Source: Acidobacteriota bacterium
Lineage (GTDB): Bacteria > Acidobacteriota > Blastocatellia > RBC074
Direction of reading: 5' to 3'
Assembly: GCA_018269055.1 (NCBI GenBank)
Contig: JAFDVI010000004.1
Coordinates: 503,730-567,729 of the forward strand
DNA: 64,000 nt
Made by a program: the position numbers and the translations under genes. Positions 32,007-40,546 of the stretch are shown here, piece by piece (positions within the stretch are counted from its first letter, which is position 1; every line of letters starts with the position of its first letter). Below the pieces are notes generated by a model that had not been told where the DNA came from, did not search any database, and worked only from the letters and a program-made list of their open reading frames with translations.

Positions 32007-32357
32007 AAAATCGTTAGATGCCTGCTCTCCGCAATAAGCAAGTCCCGGAAGCTAACAGATGGGTTTTGGGATGTCAAACTTTGACTCTGAACGCCTTTTC
32101 GGAATGGCTCAAGCCCTTGAACTGCGGCAGCTTGACGCACTTTATGTGGCTCGCTTACACTCCCGGTTGTCTCTAAAACCTTCCAACTCGGGTGACAATC
32201 TTTGTAGCTGAAAGGCAGTTGTTATTTTGGGCGGTAAGTTGAATGTGGCAAACATTTCCGGCAAAGAGTTTTGCCTCGCCCGTTCAAGCTTTGCCAACTC
32301 CGGCAGATTAAGCCTAAAAACAGACAAAATGGCACTACCGAGAGGAGAAAAGTTGTT
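32007..32357. other. Divergent intergenic region
   Basis: The 351-bp gap between the divergent lipoprotein and GWxTD genes should hold both promoters. A weak candidate for the plus strand is TTGACG at 32132 with TTACAC 17 bases later, but the -10 is poor. GAGGAG at 32342-32347 serves the GWxTD gene. No gene or repeat is supported. Confidence 0.4.
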
Positions 32358-34031
32358 ATGTTAAACAGATTGTTCTCAAGAAATTCTGCGCGTCGCATTG
32401 CGTTATTGTTGACCCTCACGCTCACCCTTTCCTCGCTTACCGTTTTTGCCCAGGACAAAAAAAAGCAGGACAAAGACAAGGAAAAAAGAGCGCAGGAAGA
32501 AAAACTGAAGAGCGTTTACAAACGCTGGGTGAATGAAGACGTGCTCTGGATCATCACCGATGAAGAGCGCAAAACCTTCAATTCCCTGAAAACCGACGAC
32601 GAGCGCGAACAGTTCATCGAATCCTTCTGGCTGCGCCGTGATCCCGACCCGGACACCGACGTCAACGAGTATCGCGAAGAGTATTACCAGCGAATTGCCT
32701 ACGCCAACGAACACTTCACCAGCGGCATCCCCGGATGGAAAACCGACCGCGGACGCATTTACATCATGTTCGGGGCGCCCCATGAAAAGGAATCCCACCC
32801 CTCCGGCGGCAGCTACGACCGCCCGGTCTGGGAAGGCGGCGGAACGACTTCGACCTATCCGTTTGAAATCTGGTGGTATCGCTATATCGAAGGAGTCGGC
32901 TCCGACGTGGAAATCGAATTCGTTGATCCGACCGGTTCCGGCGAATACCGTATTGCCCGCAACCCCAACGAAAAAGACGCGTTGTTGTACACACCAAATG
33001 CCGGTTTGACCCTGGCCGAAGAGCTTGGCTTGTCCTCCAAGGCAGACCGCATCGCCTACGGCATGTTCGGCCCCAGCGGTGGTGGAGCCGGTGGCGGACA
33101 GCTTTTCGGCATGCGCGCCAAGGATCAGCCGTTTGAAAAACTGGATTTGCTGGCTCGATTGCAGAAGCCGCCGAAAGTGAAATTCAACGATCTGGCGGCA
33201 TTGGCTTCCGAATCCGACCTGCCCAAAGCCAGCTTTGATGTGCTTGCCGCAGGCCTGAATATCAACCTGCTGCGCGTCACGGAAAACGCCGTGCTGACGT
33301 CGTTCACCGTGCAGTTGGAAAACCAGGATTTGGTTTACAAAGATATAGGTGGATTGCCGCAAGCCGCAATCAACATTTACGCCAAAATCACCAACGTCGC
33401 CGGTCGTCGCGCCGGACAGTTTGAAGATGTCGTTACCTCCAGTTACACGCCCGAAGCACTGGAACTCGGCATGCAGCAGCGTTCGGCTTATGAAAAGAAC
33501 GTCGTATTGCCGCCGGGAAATTACAAAATTGACCTGGTTGTGCGCGACGTAAACAGCGGCAAAACCGGCGTCATCAAACAAGGCTTTGTCGTTCCGCGTT
33601 ATGAAGAAGGCAAGCTTTCGACTTCGACGATGATCCTGGCTTCGGAAATCAAACCGATGACTGGCCGTTTGGCCACCGGCCAATTCGTGCGCGGTTCGCT
33701 CAAAGTGATGCCGAACGCCACCGGCGAATTCAAACAGGATCAACAACTGGGCATTTACATGCAGGTTTACAACGTGGCGGTGGATCAAGCCACATTGCGC
33801 CCCAGCGTGGAGATTGAGTACGTCATTTCACAACGGGACAAGGAAATCCTGCGCTTCAAGGAAGACGGCAAAAACGGCATGAGCGCCATCAACAACCAGC
33901 AAATCACGCTGGCCAGAACGTTTCCGCTCAAACAGTTCAAGCCGGGCTTTTACGACGCCCAAGTGATCGTAAAAGACAACGTTGCCGGAGTCACATTGAC
34001 CACCGACAAGGACAGCTTCCAGGTGAAATAA
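32358..34031 (+). CDS. GWxTD-domain exported protein
   Basis: 557 residues from ATG 32358 (GAGGAG upstream). Signal peptide with hydrophobic core [19 protein letters not shown] charged linker ([18 protein letters not shown]) precedes the GWxTD domain: [32 protein letters not shown], and the name-giving [16 protein letters not shown] near 134-149. The C-terminal half is beta-rich and may bind partners. The domain is common in Acidobacteriota and related phyla; its biochemical function is not known. Envelope location is inferred from the signal peptide. Confidence 0.9.
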   Translation: MLNRLFSRNSARRIALLLTLTLTLSSLTVFAQDKKKQDKDKEKRAQEEKLKSVYKRWVNEDVLWIITDEERKTFNSLKTDDEREQFIESFWLRRDPDPDTDVNEYREEYYQRIAYANEHFTSGIPGWKTDRGRIYIMFGAPHEKESHPSGGSYDRPVWEGGGTTSTYPFEIWWYRYIEGVGSDVEIEFVDPTGSGEYRIARNPNEKDALLYTPNAGLTLAEELGLSSKADRIAYGMFGPSGGGAGGGQLFGMRAKDQPFEKLDLLARLQKPPKVKFNDLAALASESDLPKASFDVLAAGLNINLLRVTENAVLTSFTVQLENQDLVYKDIGGLPQAAINIYAKITNVAGRRAGQFEDVVTSSYTPEALELGMQQRSAYEKNVVLPPGNYKIDLVVRDVNSGKTGVIKQGFVVPRYEEGKLSTSTMILASEIKPMTGRLATGQFVRGSLKVMPNATGEFKQDQQLGIYMQVYNVAVDQATLRPSVEIEYVISQRDKEILRFKEDGKNGMSAINNQQITLARTFPLKQFKPGFYDAQVIVKDNVAGVTLTTDKDSFQVK

Positions 34032-34217
34032 TTTCCCCTTGCATGCTACGGATTGCGGTTTTCTCAAGCTTGAGAAAACCGCAATCCACGGCCTTCTATC
34101 TAAATTCTTTTCGTACTGTTTCTTCGCATCTTTTCCTCCCCCTTGCCCGCGTCAAACGGCCCCGCCCCCACGCAAGTTTATCGTTTCCGACCCTCACTTA
34201 CGTTTCAAGAGGTTCCA

Positions 34218-35063
34218 ATGAATGCACGTATTAACCAAACTTTGATCTTGATCGCGGCTCTTTGCCTGACGTTTTTTACTCTCGTCACATTCGGTCAGGA
34301 GCGACGGCTGACGTACGATGACTGGTACGGCGACGTAAAGAAAATCCTGGCGGATCATTACGTGGGTAAAACGGTCAGGTTGCGGATGGCAATTCCGGCG
34401 ACTCGGCGAGGGCTGGAACTGTTTGATGGAACGCCAGATTCTCCAAATACTGCTTCTTCGATGGAAACATTGGCTCAATCCGGCGATGAACTGACCATCA
34501 GAAGCTTCAAAGTCCGCGATACAGATATCGAATTGATGCTCGGCAAAGCCGATGAAAAACGCAAAAACAAGTTTTTCAGTTGGCCGAAAAAACCGCGCAT
34601 CAGTTTGCGATTTTCGCGCGAACTTACGGTCAAGGACCTGACCATTGAATCCATCAACGGTTGGCTGGCTCAGACGATGGATGTGACTCCATTGACGACA
34701 GAATCAACCAACAGCGCACAAGCTTCGGTCGCTCCTCCGTCAACGATGCCGAAAGAGGTGTCAGCCAAACCGACGGGACCAGGTTCTTTGATGGAAAATT
34801 CGCTAGGTTTGCCAAGCTCTACAGTCACGGGCGATCTGGCGCAGAACACGGATGGGTTAGCGGAATTGACGGTGGAAAGTTCGGTCCGTTACGCGCGAGT
34901 TTACATTGATGACGCCTACAGCGGTTACGCGCCGCGCGCGGTCAAACTCCGCTCCGGAGTCCATTCGATTCTCGTGATGGCGGACGGGTACCAGGCTTGG
35001 GAGCAAAAGCTATTTATCCCCGGCGGAAAAACTTCTTTTGTGAAGGCCGAAGTTCAAAAGTAA
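34218..35063 (+). CDS. Exported PEGA-domain protein
   Basis: 281 residues from ATG 34218 (AAGAGG upstream). Signal peptide core LILIAALCLTFFTLVTFG. The middle has no recognised domain and contains a Ser/Thr/Pro-rich linker (about 165-205). The C-terminal 60 residues form a PEGA-like domain: ARVYIDDAYSGYAPRAVKLR and GVHSILVMADGYQAWEQKL, typical of surface-associated beta domains. Same direction as the GWxTD gene 186 bp upstream. Function unknown; an envelope or adhesion role is plausible. Confidence 0.8.
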   Translation: MNARINQTLILIAALCLTFFTLVTFGQERRLTYDDWYGDVKKILADHYVGKTVRLRMAIPATRRGLELFDGTPDSPNTASSMETLAQSGDELTIRSFKVRDTDIELMLGKADEKRKNKFFSWPKKPRISLRFSRELTVKDLTIESINGWLAQTMDVTPLTTESTNSAQASVAPPSTMPKEVSAKPTGPGSLMENSLGLPSSTVTGDLAQNTDGLAELTVESSVRYARVYIDDAYSGYAPRAVKLRSGVHSILVMADGYQAWEQKLFIPGGKTSFVKAEVQK

Positions 35064-35130
35064 CCGGGGCAAAATAAAAAACGGAACATGATTTGAGTTG
35101 AGAGAGCCCTTCGTTGCCCCTCTCTCAGCC

Positions 35131-35811
35131 TCATTCTCCGCTATCTTCACGTCTCAACTGGTTCACCAACAGATGCGCCTGCCGAGTCGGTTCGGGCTGG
35201 CGGTATTTCGTAACGGTTCGCAACGTCAGATCAATCGCCGAATTCAAATCCATCAAATGCCCGGCGGAAATATATACCGGCGCGACTTTCCTTTTCGTTC
35301 TTAGCGCAACCCCAACGACTTCCCCTTTATCAATCAGCGGAGTACTGCTTCCTGCTTCCGTCGCAAGTTCGCCATATTTACCGACCAGAATGCTTTTCGC
35401 GCAACCAATCGTCGGCAAGTTCAAAATCAGCCCGACGTGACAGGCGATGCCAAATCTGCGCGGATGCGCAATTCCCTGCCCATCCAACATCAACACATCC
35501 GGTTTGGTGTTCAGTTTTTCCCAGCATTCCAAAAACGAAGGCGCTTCGCGGAAACTGAGCAATCCCGGCACGTAAGGAAATTTTGCAGTGCTGCGGACAC
35601 TGGCGTATTCAATGATGCGCAAATCCGGCAGGCTGAGCACAACAATGCCGGAGTAGATCACATCCGAAAATCTATTGAAGGAAATGTCTGCTCCGGCAAT
35701 GGTATTAACGTCTTGCGTCAAAGGTTCAATGCGAACCAGCGAACGCCATTCTTTTTGTGCTTCAATCGCCTCTTTCGGCGTCAAATCCCAACTGGTCAGC
35801 GGGTAGGACAT
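35131..35811 (-). CDS. nfi: Endonuclease V (deoxyinosine 3'-endonuclease)
   Basis: 226 residues from ATG 35811, which lies 13 bp after the stop of the FKBP gene; an in-frame ATG at 35841 would overlap that gene. Endonuclease V nicks DNA 3' to deoxyinosine after adenine deamination. The active-site residues are visible: Asp in TIAGADISF, the wedge and Glu in FPYVPGLLSFREAP, and Asp in LMLDGQGIAHPRRFGIA. Coupled to the upstream FKBP gene in the same direction. Intact length. Confidence 0.93.
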   Translation of the reverse strand: MSYPLTSWDLTPKEAIEAQKEWRSLVRIEPLTQDVNTIAGADISFNRFSDVIYSGIVVLSLPDLRIIEYASVRSTAKFPYVPGLLSFREAPSFLECWEKLNTKPDVLMLDGQGIAHPRRFGIACHVGLILNLPTIGCAKSILVGKYGELATEAGSSTPLIDKGEVVGVALRTKRKVAPVYISAGHLMDLNSAIDLTLRTVTKYRQPEPTRQAHLLVNQLRREDSGE

Positions 35812-35824
35812 AGACAGGGTATGT

Positions 35825-36256
35825 CTAGGCGGCAATTTCAACCAGCGTCAGATTGAAGTGCAGTTCTTCGCCCGCCAAAGGATGGTTTGCATCCAGCGTC
35901 ACCGTGCTGTCGGTCAGTTCAGTAATCACCAGCGGAATGCTCCCTTGCGGAGTTTGCATTTCAATTGCCATGCCGAGTTCCGGTTCCACATCGCCCAAAT
36001 TGAATTGATCGCGGTTGATGGTTTGTACGTACTCTTCCACGCGCGGACCGTACGCCTGATCGGCAGGAATAACGACGTTTTTGGTTTCACCAATTTGCAT
36101 TCCCAGCAGCGCAGCATCAAACCCCGGAATCACCTGGCCAGCGCCGACCGTGAATCCGAGCGGGTCGCCCCCTTCCGAAGAATCGAAAACTTGTCCGTCA
36201 TCGAATTTCCCCGTGTAATGCACCTTCACTGCGTCACCGCTTTTCACTGTAGCCAT
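35825..36256 (-). CDS. FKBP-type peptidyl-prolyl isomerase, SlyD-like
   Basis: 143-residue cytoplasmic prolyl isomerase/chaperone. FKBP strands are seen in VKVHYTGKFDDGQVFDSS and VIPGFDAALLGMQIGETKNV, and the inserted flap domain begins near AYGPRVEEYVQTINRDQF. The metal-binding His-rich tail of E. coli SlyD is absent. Good SD (AAAGGA) upstream of ATG 36256. It precedes the endonuclease V gene with a 13-bp gap. Confidence 0.92.
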   Translation of the reverse strand: MATVKSGDAVKVHYTGKFDDGQVFDSSEGGDPLGFTVGAGQVIPGFDAALLGMQIGETKNVVIPADQAYGPRVEEYVQTINRDQFNLGDVEPELGMAIEMQTPQGSIPLVITELTDSTVTLDANHPLAGEELHFNLTLVEIAA

Positions 36257-36348
36257 CTCAATTTTCCTTTCTGCTCATAAAAACTACGGCGTTTTACCGT
36301 AGCAAACTCAACTGCTGGCAGCTTCGCACACCGATACTCAAAAAGCCA

Positions 36349-37371
36349 GTGGCTGATTTTTGCGGCTTGAAAATGCCGAAGGCTTCCTTTAGCTTCGCTC
36401 TTGTGAAGGCATTACGTTTTGAAAATGGCGAGCTTGGAGTGGCTGAGATTGCAATGCCTCGCCGCAAAAATGAAGCTCTGGTGCGGGTGCTGCTGGCCGG
36501 AATTTGCAATACTGACCTGGAAGTCGTTCGCGGATATGCCGGGTTTCAAGGCACACTCGGCCACGAGTTTGTCGGCGTGGTCGAGGCTTCGCCGATGGCC
36601 TCGCAAGTTGGTCGCCGCGTCGTCGGAGAAATCAACGTCGGATGTGGTCAATGCGATCTTTGCCAAGCGGGCGATCCACGCCACTGCCTGAACCGAACAG
36701 CTCTCGGCATTCACAACCGGGATGGAGCGTTTGCGGAATTTCTAAGCTTGCCACCGCAAAACCTGTTGACAGTTCCGGATTTGGTCGCCGACCGGCAAGC
36801 CGTTTTCACGGAACCGCTGGCCGCCGCTTGCGAAATGCTGGATCAGGTTTCGATTACTTCGGCGCATCGCGTGGCAGTTCTTGGTGACGGTAAACTGGGG
36901 CAACTGATCGTTCGGGTTTTGGCAACGACCGGCTGCGAACTGGTTTTGATCGGCAAACATGCGGACAAGCTGGAACTTGCAGCAAAAATTGGAATCAAAA
37001 CGGTTGAGTTAAGCGCATTGGAAACCCATTCGGCTCGACAATTTGATTTTGTGGTGGAAGCCAGCGGCTCTGCCAGCGGATTGCAAACAGCGATTGATCT
37101 GGTCAAAGCGCGCGGCACGGTTTTGTTGAAATCCACGTTTCACGGCGGCGCAGTGCCAGTGAATACAGCGCGGATTGTCGTGGATGAAATCTCGCTTGTC
37201 GGTTCGCGCTGCGGACGATTTGAAGCGGCGCTCAACTTGCTTGAAACTGGCAAAGTGGATGTTGAGCCATTGATCGCGGATGTCTACAAACTGGAGAATG
37301 CCGTTGCGGCGATGTCTGAAGCGGCCAGACCAGGTAAACTGAAAGTTTTACTGACTACTGATTATTCTTAG
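36349..37371 (+). CDS. Zinc-dependent medium-chain alcohol dehydrogenase
   Basis: 340-residue MDR-family NAD(P) dehydrogenase. Catalytic zinc ligands are in AGICNTDLEVV (Cys) and GHEFVGVVE (His-Glu), and the structural zinc site has four Cys in CGQCDLCQAGDPRHC. A nucleotide-binding segment VAVLGDGKLGQLIVRVLATT is near 180-200. Substrate unknown; polyol or threonine dehydrogenase relatives share this layout. The hydrolase gene follows 3 bp after its stop. The N-terminal start is uncertain by about 20 residues. Confidence 0.88.
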   Translation: MADFCGLKMPKASFSFALVKALRFENGELGVAEIAMPRRKNEALVRVLLAGICNTDLEVVRGYAGFQGTLGHEFVGVVEASPMASQVGRRVVGEINVGCGQCDLCQAGDPRHCLNRTALGIHNRDGAFAEFLSLPPQNLLTVPDLVADRQAVFTEPLAAACEMLDQVSITSAHRVAVLGDGKLGQLIVRVLATTGCELVLIGKHADKLELAAKIGIKTVELSALETHSARQFDFVVEASGSASGLQTAIDLVKARGTVLLKSTFHGGAVPVNTARIVVDEISLVGSRCGRFEAALNLLETGKVDVEPLIADVYKLENAVAAMSEAARPGKLKVLLTTDYS

Positions 37372-37374
37372 AAA

Positions 37375-38013
37375 ATGTATCCTGCTGGCAATCTTTTTAT
37401 TCCCGCGCCCCACGGACAGCTTGAGGCGATTTATCGTCCGAAAACCAACCAGGCGGAACAAGTCGCGTTGGTATTGCATCCGCATCCGCTGCATGGCGGC
37501 ACGATGCACAACAAAGTCGTGTTTCGCGCGGCAAAGGCGTTGACCGAATCGGGTTTTGAAACCCTGCGATTTAACTTTCGCGGCGTTGGCGCAAGTACGG
37601 GCAAACACGACAATGGAATCGGCGAGCGGGACGATGCTCGCGTGGCGTTGGAGTATTTACTTACAGATCAGCCCCTGGCGCGCGAAGTAGTTGTTGCCGG
37701 ATTTTCTTTTGGTTCGATTGTTGGGTTGAATGTGGGTTGCGTTGATGCGCGCGTTCATCGGCTGATCGGAATTGGCGTTCCGGCGCGATTGGGTCAACTG
37801 GAATGTTTGTACGATTGCCCCAAGCCAACACTATTCATTCATGGCGCGGATGACATCGTCGCTCCGCTGGAACCGTTGGAAGAATTCCTGGCTCAACTTC
37901 CCGCAAGTACCAATCTGCGGTTCGTGAAAATTGTTGGTGCGGGGCATTTTTTTGACGATCAAGCCACTGAGTTGATGCAGGCAATCAAAGATTTCGTTCG
38001 GGAACCAGTTTGA
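37375..38013 (+). CDS. Alpha/beta hydrolase
   Basis: 212-residue hydrolase similar to COG2945-type proteins. The oxyanion region reads LHPHPLHGGTMHNK, the nucleophile elbow is AGFSFGSIVG (Ser near 120), the acid Asp is in FIHGADDIVAP and the His in VGAGHFFDDQ near the C terminus. Coupled to the upstream alcohol dehydrogenase (3 bp) and the downstream membrane protease. Esterase-type chemistry is likely; natural substrate unknown. Confidence 0.88.
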   Translation: MYPAGNLFIPAPHGQLEAIYRPKTNQAEQVALVLHPHPLHGGTMHNKVVFRAAKALTESGFETLRFNFRGVGASTGKHDNGIGERDDARVALEYLLTDQPLAREVVVAGFSFGSIVGLNVGCVDARVHRLIGIGVPARLGQLECLYDCPKPTLFIHGADDIVAPLEPLEEFLAQLPASTNLRFVKIVGAGHFFDDQATELMQAIKDFVREPV

Positions 38014-38021
38014 GGAAGTTT

Positions 38022-39197
38022 ATGCGGTTTCGACCATTTCAAATTGCGCGGCCTTTCGGCATTCCGCTGATGATTGATTACAGTTGGATTCCGATGGCGC
38101 TTTTGCACGTCTGGTTGGTGGCGCAATTCTGGATGCCATCAAATGTCAGACCACCATTGCCATTCTGGCAAGACCTGTTGCTGGCCATCATCATCACCGC
38201 GCTGTTTTTCGGTTCAGTTCTCGGCCACGAACTGGCGCATGCGTTGGTCGCCCGGCTGGAAGGCATCAAAATTTACGACATTCAATTGCACATCTTCGGC
38301 GGTTGGGCACGATTGGTTGGCGAACCTAGAACGGCCATGGCTGAGTTTCGCGTAGCAATTGCCGGTCCCGCCGCTTCGTTTTTGTTGGCGGTGTTTTTCT
38401 GGCTATGTTTGCACACTGTGCAGGAATTCAGTCGGGCGACGCTGACGGCAAAGGCGCTTTCGGCTGGATTTCTTTATCTGGCGACAGCGAATTTGATGCT
38501 GGCAATGTTTAACCTGCTGCCGGGGTTGCCTTTGGACGGAGGCCGCGCGCTTCGCGCATATCTGTGGCACAAACGCGGAGACATCCTTGCCGCGACGCGA
38601 ACCATGACCCGGATGGGAGTCGGCATTGCCTACATGCTGATTTCGTACGGGATATTTTTAGTCGGATACGGAATGTTTCGCGGTACGTTGTGGCGGGATT
38701 TTGTCGTTGCCGTGTGGCTGTTGGTTGTAGGCGTTTTCCTGAAAACCGCTGCCGAAAGTGATTACCGCAATCGCCAACGCCGCGCCGAACAAGCAACACC
38801 ATATCAACGGGAAGCTGTGATCGAACCCGGCACTGTCGGTTCCGTGATGAATGCTCCGGCAGTGAGCATCACGCCGGAGCTTCGCGTTAGCGAATTCATT
38901 GATCGCGTTTTGCCCAAAAACCGCATGACATTTTTTGCCGTAGCCCACGAAGGCCGATTGCACGGAGTGTTATCGCTGGCCAAGTTGCGCGAACTGCCGC
39001 GTGAACACTGGGAACAAACCATCGTCCGCGATGTCATGCTGCCCATCAACGATGAATTGTTCATCACCATTCGCGCTTCCGTCGAACATGCGCAACGCAA
39101 ATTGAAAATGAACGACATTGGCTTCCTGGCAGTGATTGACCAGGACGGGTTTTTGGTTGGTTACCTGCATTCGGCTGATATGGAACAGACTGTTTGA
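38022..39197 (+). CDS. Site-2-type intramembrane zinc protease with CBS domains
   Basis: 391 residues from ATG 38022 (GAGG upstream; an in-frame TTG lies at 38010). Multi-pass membrane metalloprotease: zinc-binding HExxH in VLGHELAHALVARLEG near 66-82 and the second motif NLLPGLPLDGGRALRAYL near 165-182. The last 120 residues form a pair of CBS domains, which bind adenine nucleotides and may regulate activity. These enzymes cleave membrane-bound regulators. Target unknown. The upstream hydrolase stop overlaps the start region. Confidence 0.9.
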   Translation: MRFRPFQIARPFGIPLMIDYSWIPMALLHVWLVAQFWMPSNVRPPLPFWQDLLLAIIITALFFGSVLGHELAHALVARLEGIKIYDIQLHIFGGWARLVGEPRTAMAEFRVAIAGPAASFLLAVFFWLCLHTVQEFSRATLTAKALSAGFLYLATANLMLAMFNLLPGLPLDGGRALRAYLWHKRGDILAATRTMTRMGVGIAYMLISYGIFLVGYGMFRGTLWRDFVVAVWLLVVGVFLKTAAESDYRNRQRRAEQATPYQREAVIEPGTVGSVMNAPAVSITPELRVSEFIDRVLPKNRMTFFAVAHEGRLHGVLSLAKLRELPREHWEQTIVRDVMLPINDELFITIRASVEHAQRKLKMNDIGFLAVIDQDGFLVGYLHSADMEQTV

Positions 39198-39209
39198 TCT
39201 TTGCAGTAA

Positions 39210-39232
39210 AAGGAGGGGGGAGGCTCCTCCTT
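39210..39232 (+). terminator. Possible weak terminator after the protease gene
   Basis: AAGGAGG at 39210 pairs with CCTCCTT ending at 39232 across a G-rich loop. There is only a short T run afterwards. It lies 13 bp past the protease stop and between converging genes. Low-confidence call. Confidence 0.3.
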
Positions 39233-39270
39233 CTGGTCAGTAGGCGATCTCCCAAGATCAGTTGCGATTC

Positions 39271-39585
39271 TCAGCGAAAGCTTCTACGCGGTGGTAACCT
39301 TCTGAACCTTGGCTTCGGCCCTCGTCCATCCCAACGTCCATCGCGTGCATCGTGACCATTGATGAACTTCTCTTCTTTCTTATTAAAGTTCCGCTTGCGC
39401 CCTTGTCCATCCCGACACCCTCTGCAATCATCGTGATAATCACCGTCATGCGCCCGTCTTTCTGGTCGCCGTTCTTTTCCTCGCCAGCGTCCTTGTGGAG
39501 GATCGGCCAGCACCGAGGTCAACCCCAATATTACCAACAATGTGATACCCAAAAAGCTGGCAAAATTTTTATGCAATTTCCTCAT
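39271..39585 (-). CDS. Small, highly basic exported protein of unknown function
   Basis: 104 residues from ATG 39585, which has GGAG seven bases upstream; longer upstream starts are not supported. Signal peptide core FLGITLLVILGLTSVLA. The mature part is full of Arg, Lys, Asp and Gly (KERRPERRAHDGDYHDDC, then RPRFRR-type motifs near the end), and is probably disordered. No family recognised. It converges on the protease gene. Composition is unlike the neighbours, so coding status rests on the good start and signal peptide. Confidence 0.65.
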   Translation of the reverse strand: MRKLHKNFASFLGITLLVILGLTSVLADPPQGRWRGKERRPERRAHDGDYHDDCRGCRDGQGRKRNFNKKEEKFINGHDARDGRWDGRGPKPRFRRLPPRRSFR

Positions 39586-39709
39586 ACGATTTCTCCAAAT
39601 TTTGGGGGGAAAGATTGATTGAGGGGCAGAAAGGAGGTTGTTGCAATCATAGGTTGAACAGCACCTTGAGTCCAGCACACTAATTTTCTATGCCCGACTG
39701 GAGGCTGTC

Positions 39710-39738
39710 TTGACGGAAAGTACCCCGTTGGCTAAGAT
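39710..39738 (+). promoter_or_regulatory. Sigma-70 promoter of tRNA-Ala
   Basis: TTGACG at 39710-39715 and TAAGAT at 39733-39738 are separated by exactly 17 bases. The -10 box lies 51 bases before the mature tRNA 5' end. This is the best-matched promoter found in the window. Confidence 0.6.
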
Positions 39739-39785
39739 GCCTGCGCTTTCGATGAAAGCGCGTTCTCGGACATTAGGTATTTCAA

Positions 39786-39863
<78 letters not shown>

Positions 39864-40050
39864 CTTCCCTCTCTTCCCGAACTTACCCTCAAAATTCCGT
39901 TATCCTGAAACTATAGAGCGTAAACCTTTGTTCATTTCAATCGTACTGTAGCGGTTGCTGGCAAAAATCCGACTGCTAATGCAGAATGCCGATTTGATTT
40001 CGACCGCCAAATTTCAACGATGCTGACGGCAACCACAGGAAACTAACGTA

Positions 40051-40521
40051 ATGAGCGATTCAATTGGGTCTCGTGTTGGCCAGATTGCGCCGGAAATTGA
40101 TTTGCCGGATGGCAATGGCAACCGCTGGAAATTGACCGATGCGCGCGGAAACGTCGTCGTGCTGTTGTTTTATCCGGGCGATGAAACTCCGGTTTGCACG
40201 CGCCAACTTTGCAGCCTGCGCGACAACTGGGCACGGTACCTGGAAACCGGCGCGGAAGTTGTCGGCATCAATACCGATTCAATTGAAAACCATCATTCCT
40301 TTTCCGCCAATCACCAACTGCCACTGAGATTATTGTCCGATGCCAGTGGCAGTGTGGTGCGCGCTTACGAGATGAAAGCGTTGTTTGGCACCCGCCGCGG
40401 AGTCATTGTGATTGATAAAACCGGCGTGATTCGGTTTCGCAAAGTCGTCATGCCGATTTTTCGTCCCACAGACGATGAAGTGCTGGCTGCAATTCATGAA
40501 GTTTTGAACACCGGAAACTAA
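40051..40521 (+). CDS. Peroxiredoxin, Bcp/PrxQ type
   Basis: 156-residue thiol peroxidase. The peroxidatic Cys is in GDETPVCTRQLCSLRD near 45-60, with a second Cys five residues later (CX4C), the hallmark of the PrxQ/Bcp group that forms an intramolecular disulfide. It reduces hydroperoxides with thioredoxin. Preceding strand LLFYPGDET is typical. The SpoIIE-type phosphatase gene follows 25 bp later in the same direction. Confidence 0.92.
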   Translation: MSDSIGSRVGQIAPEIDLPDGNGNRWKLTDARGNVVVLLFYPGDETPVCTRQLCSLRDNWARYLETGAEVVGINTDSIENHHSFSANHQLPLRLLSDASGSVVRAYEMKALFGTRRGVIVIDKTGVIRFRKVVMPIFRPTDDEVLAAIHEVLNTGN

Positions 40522-40546
40522 GGATTTATCGGCACTGTTTAAGTTT

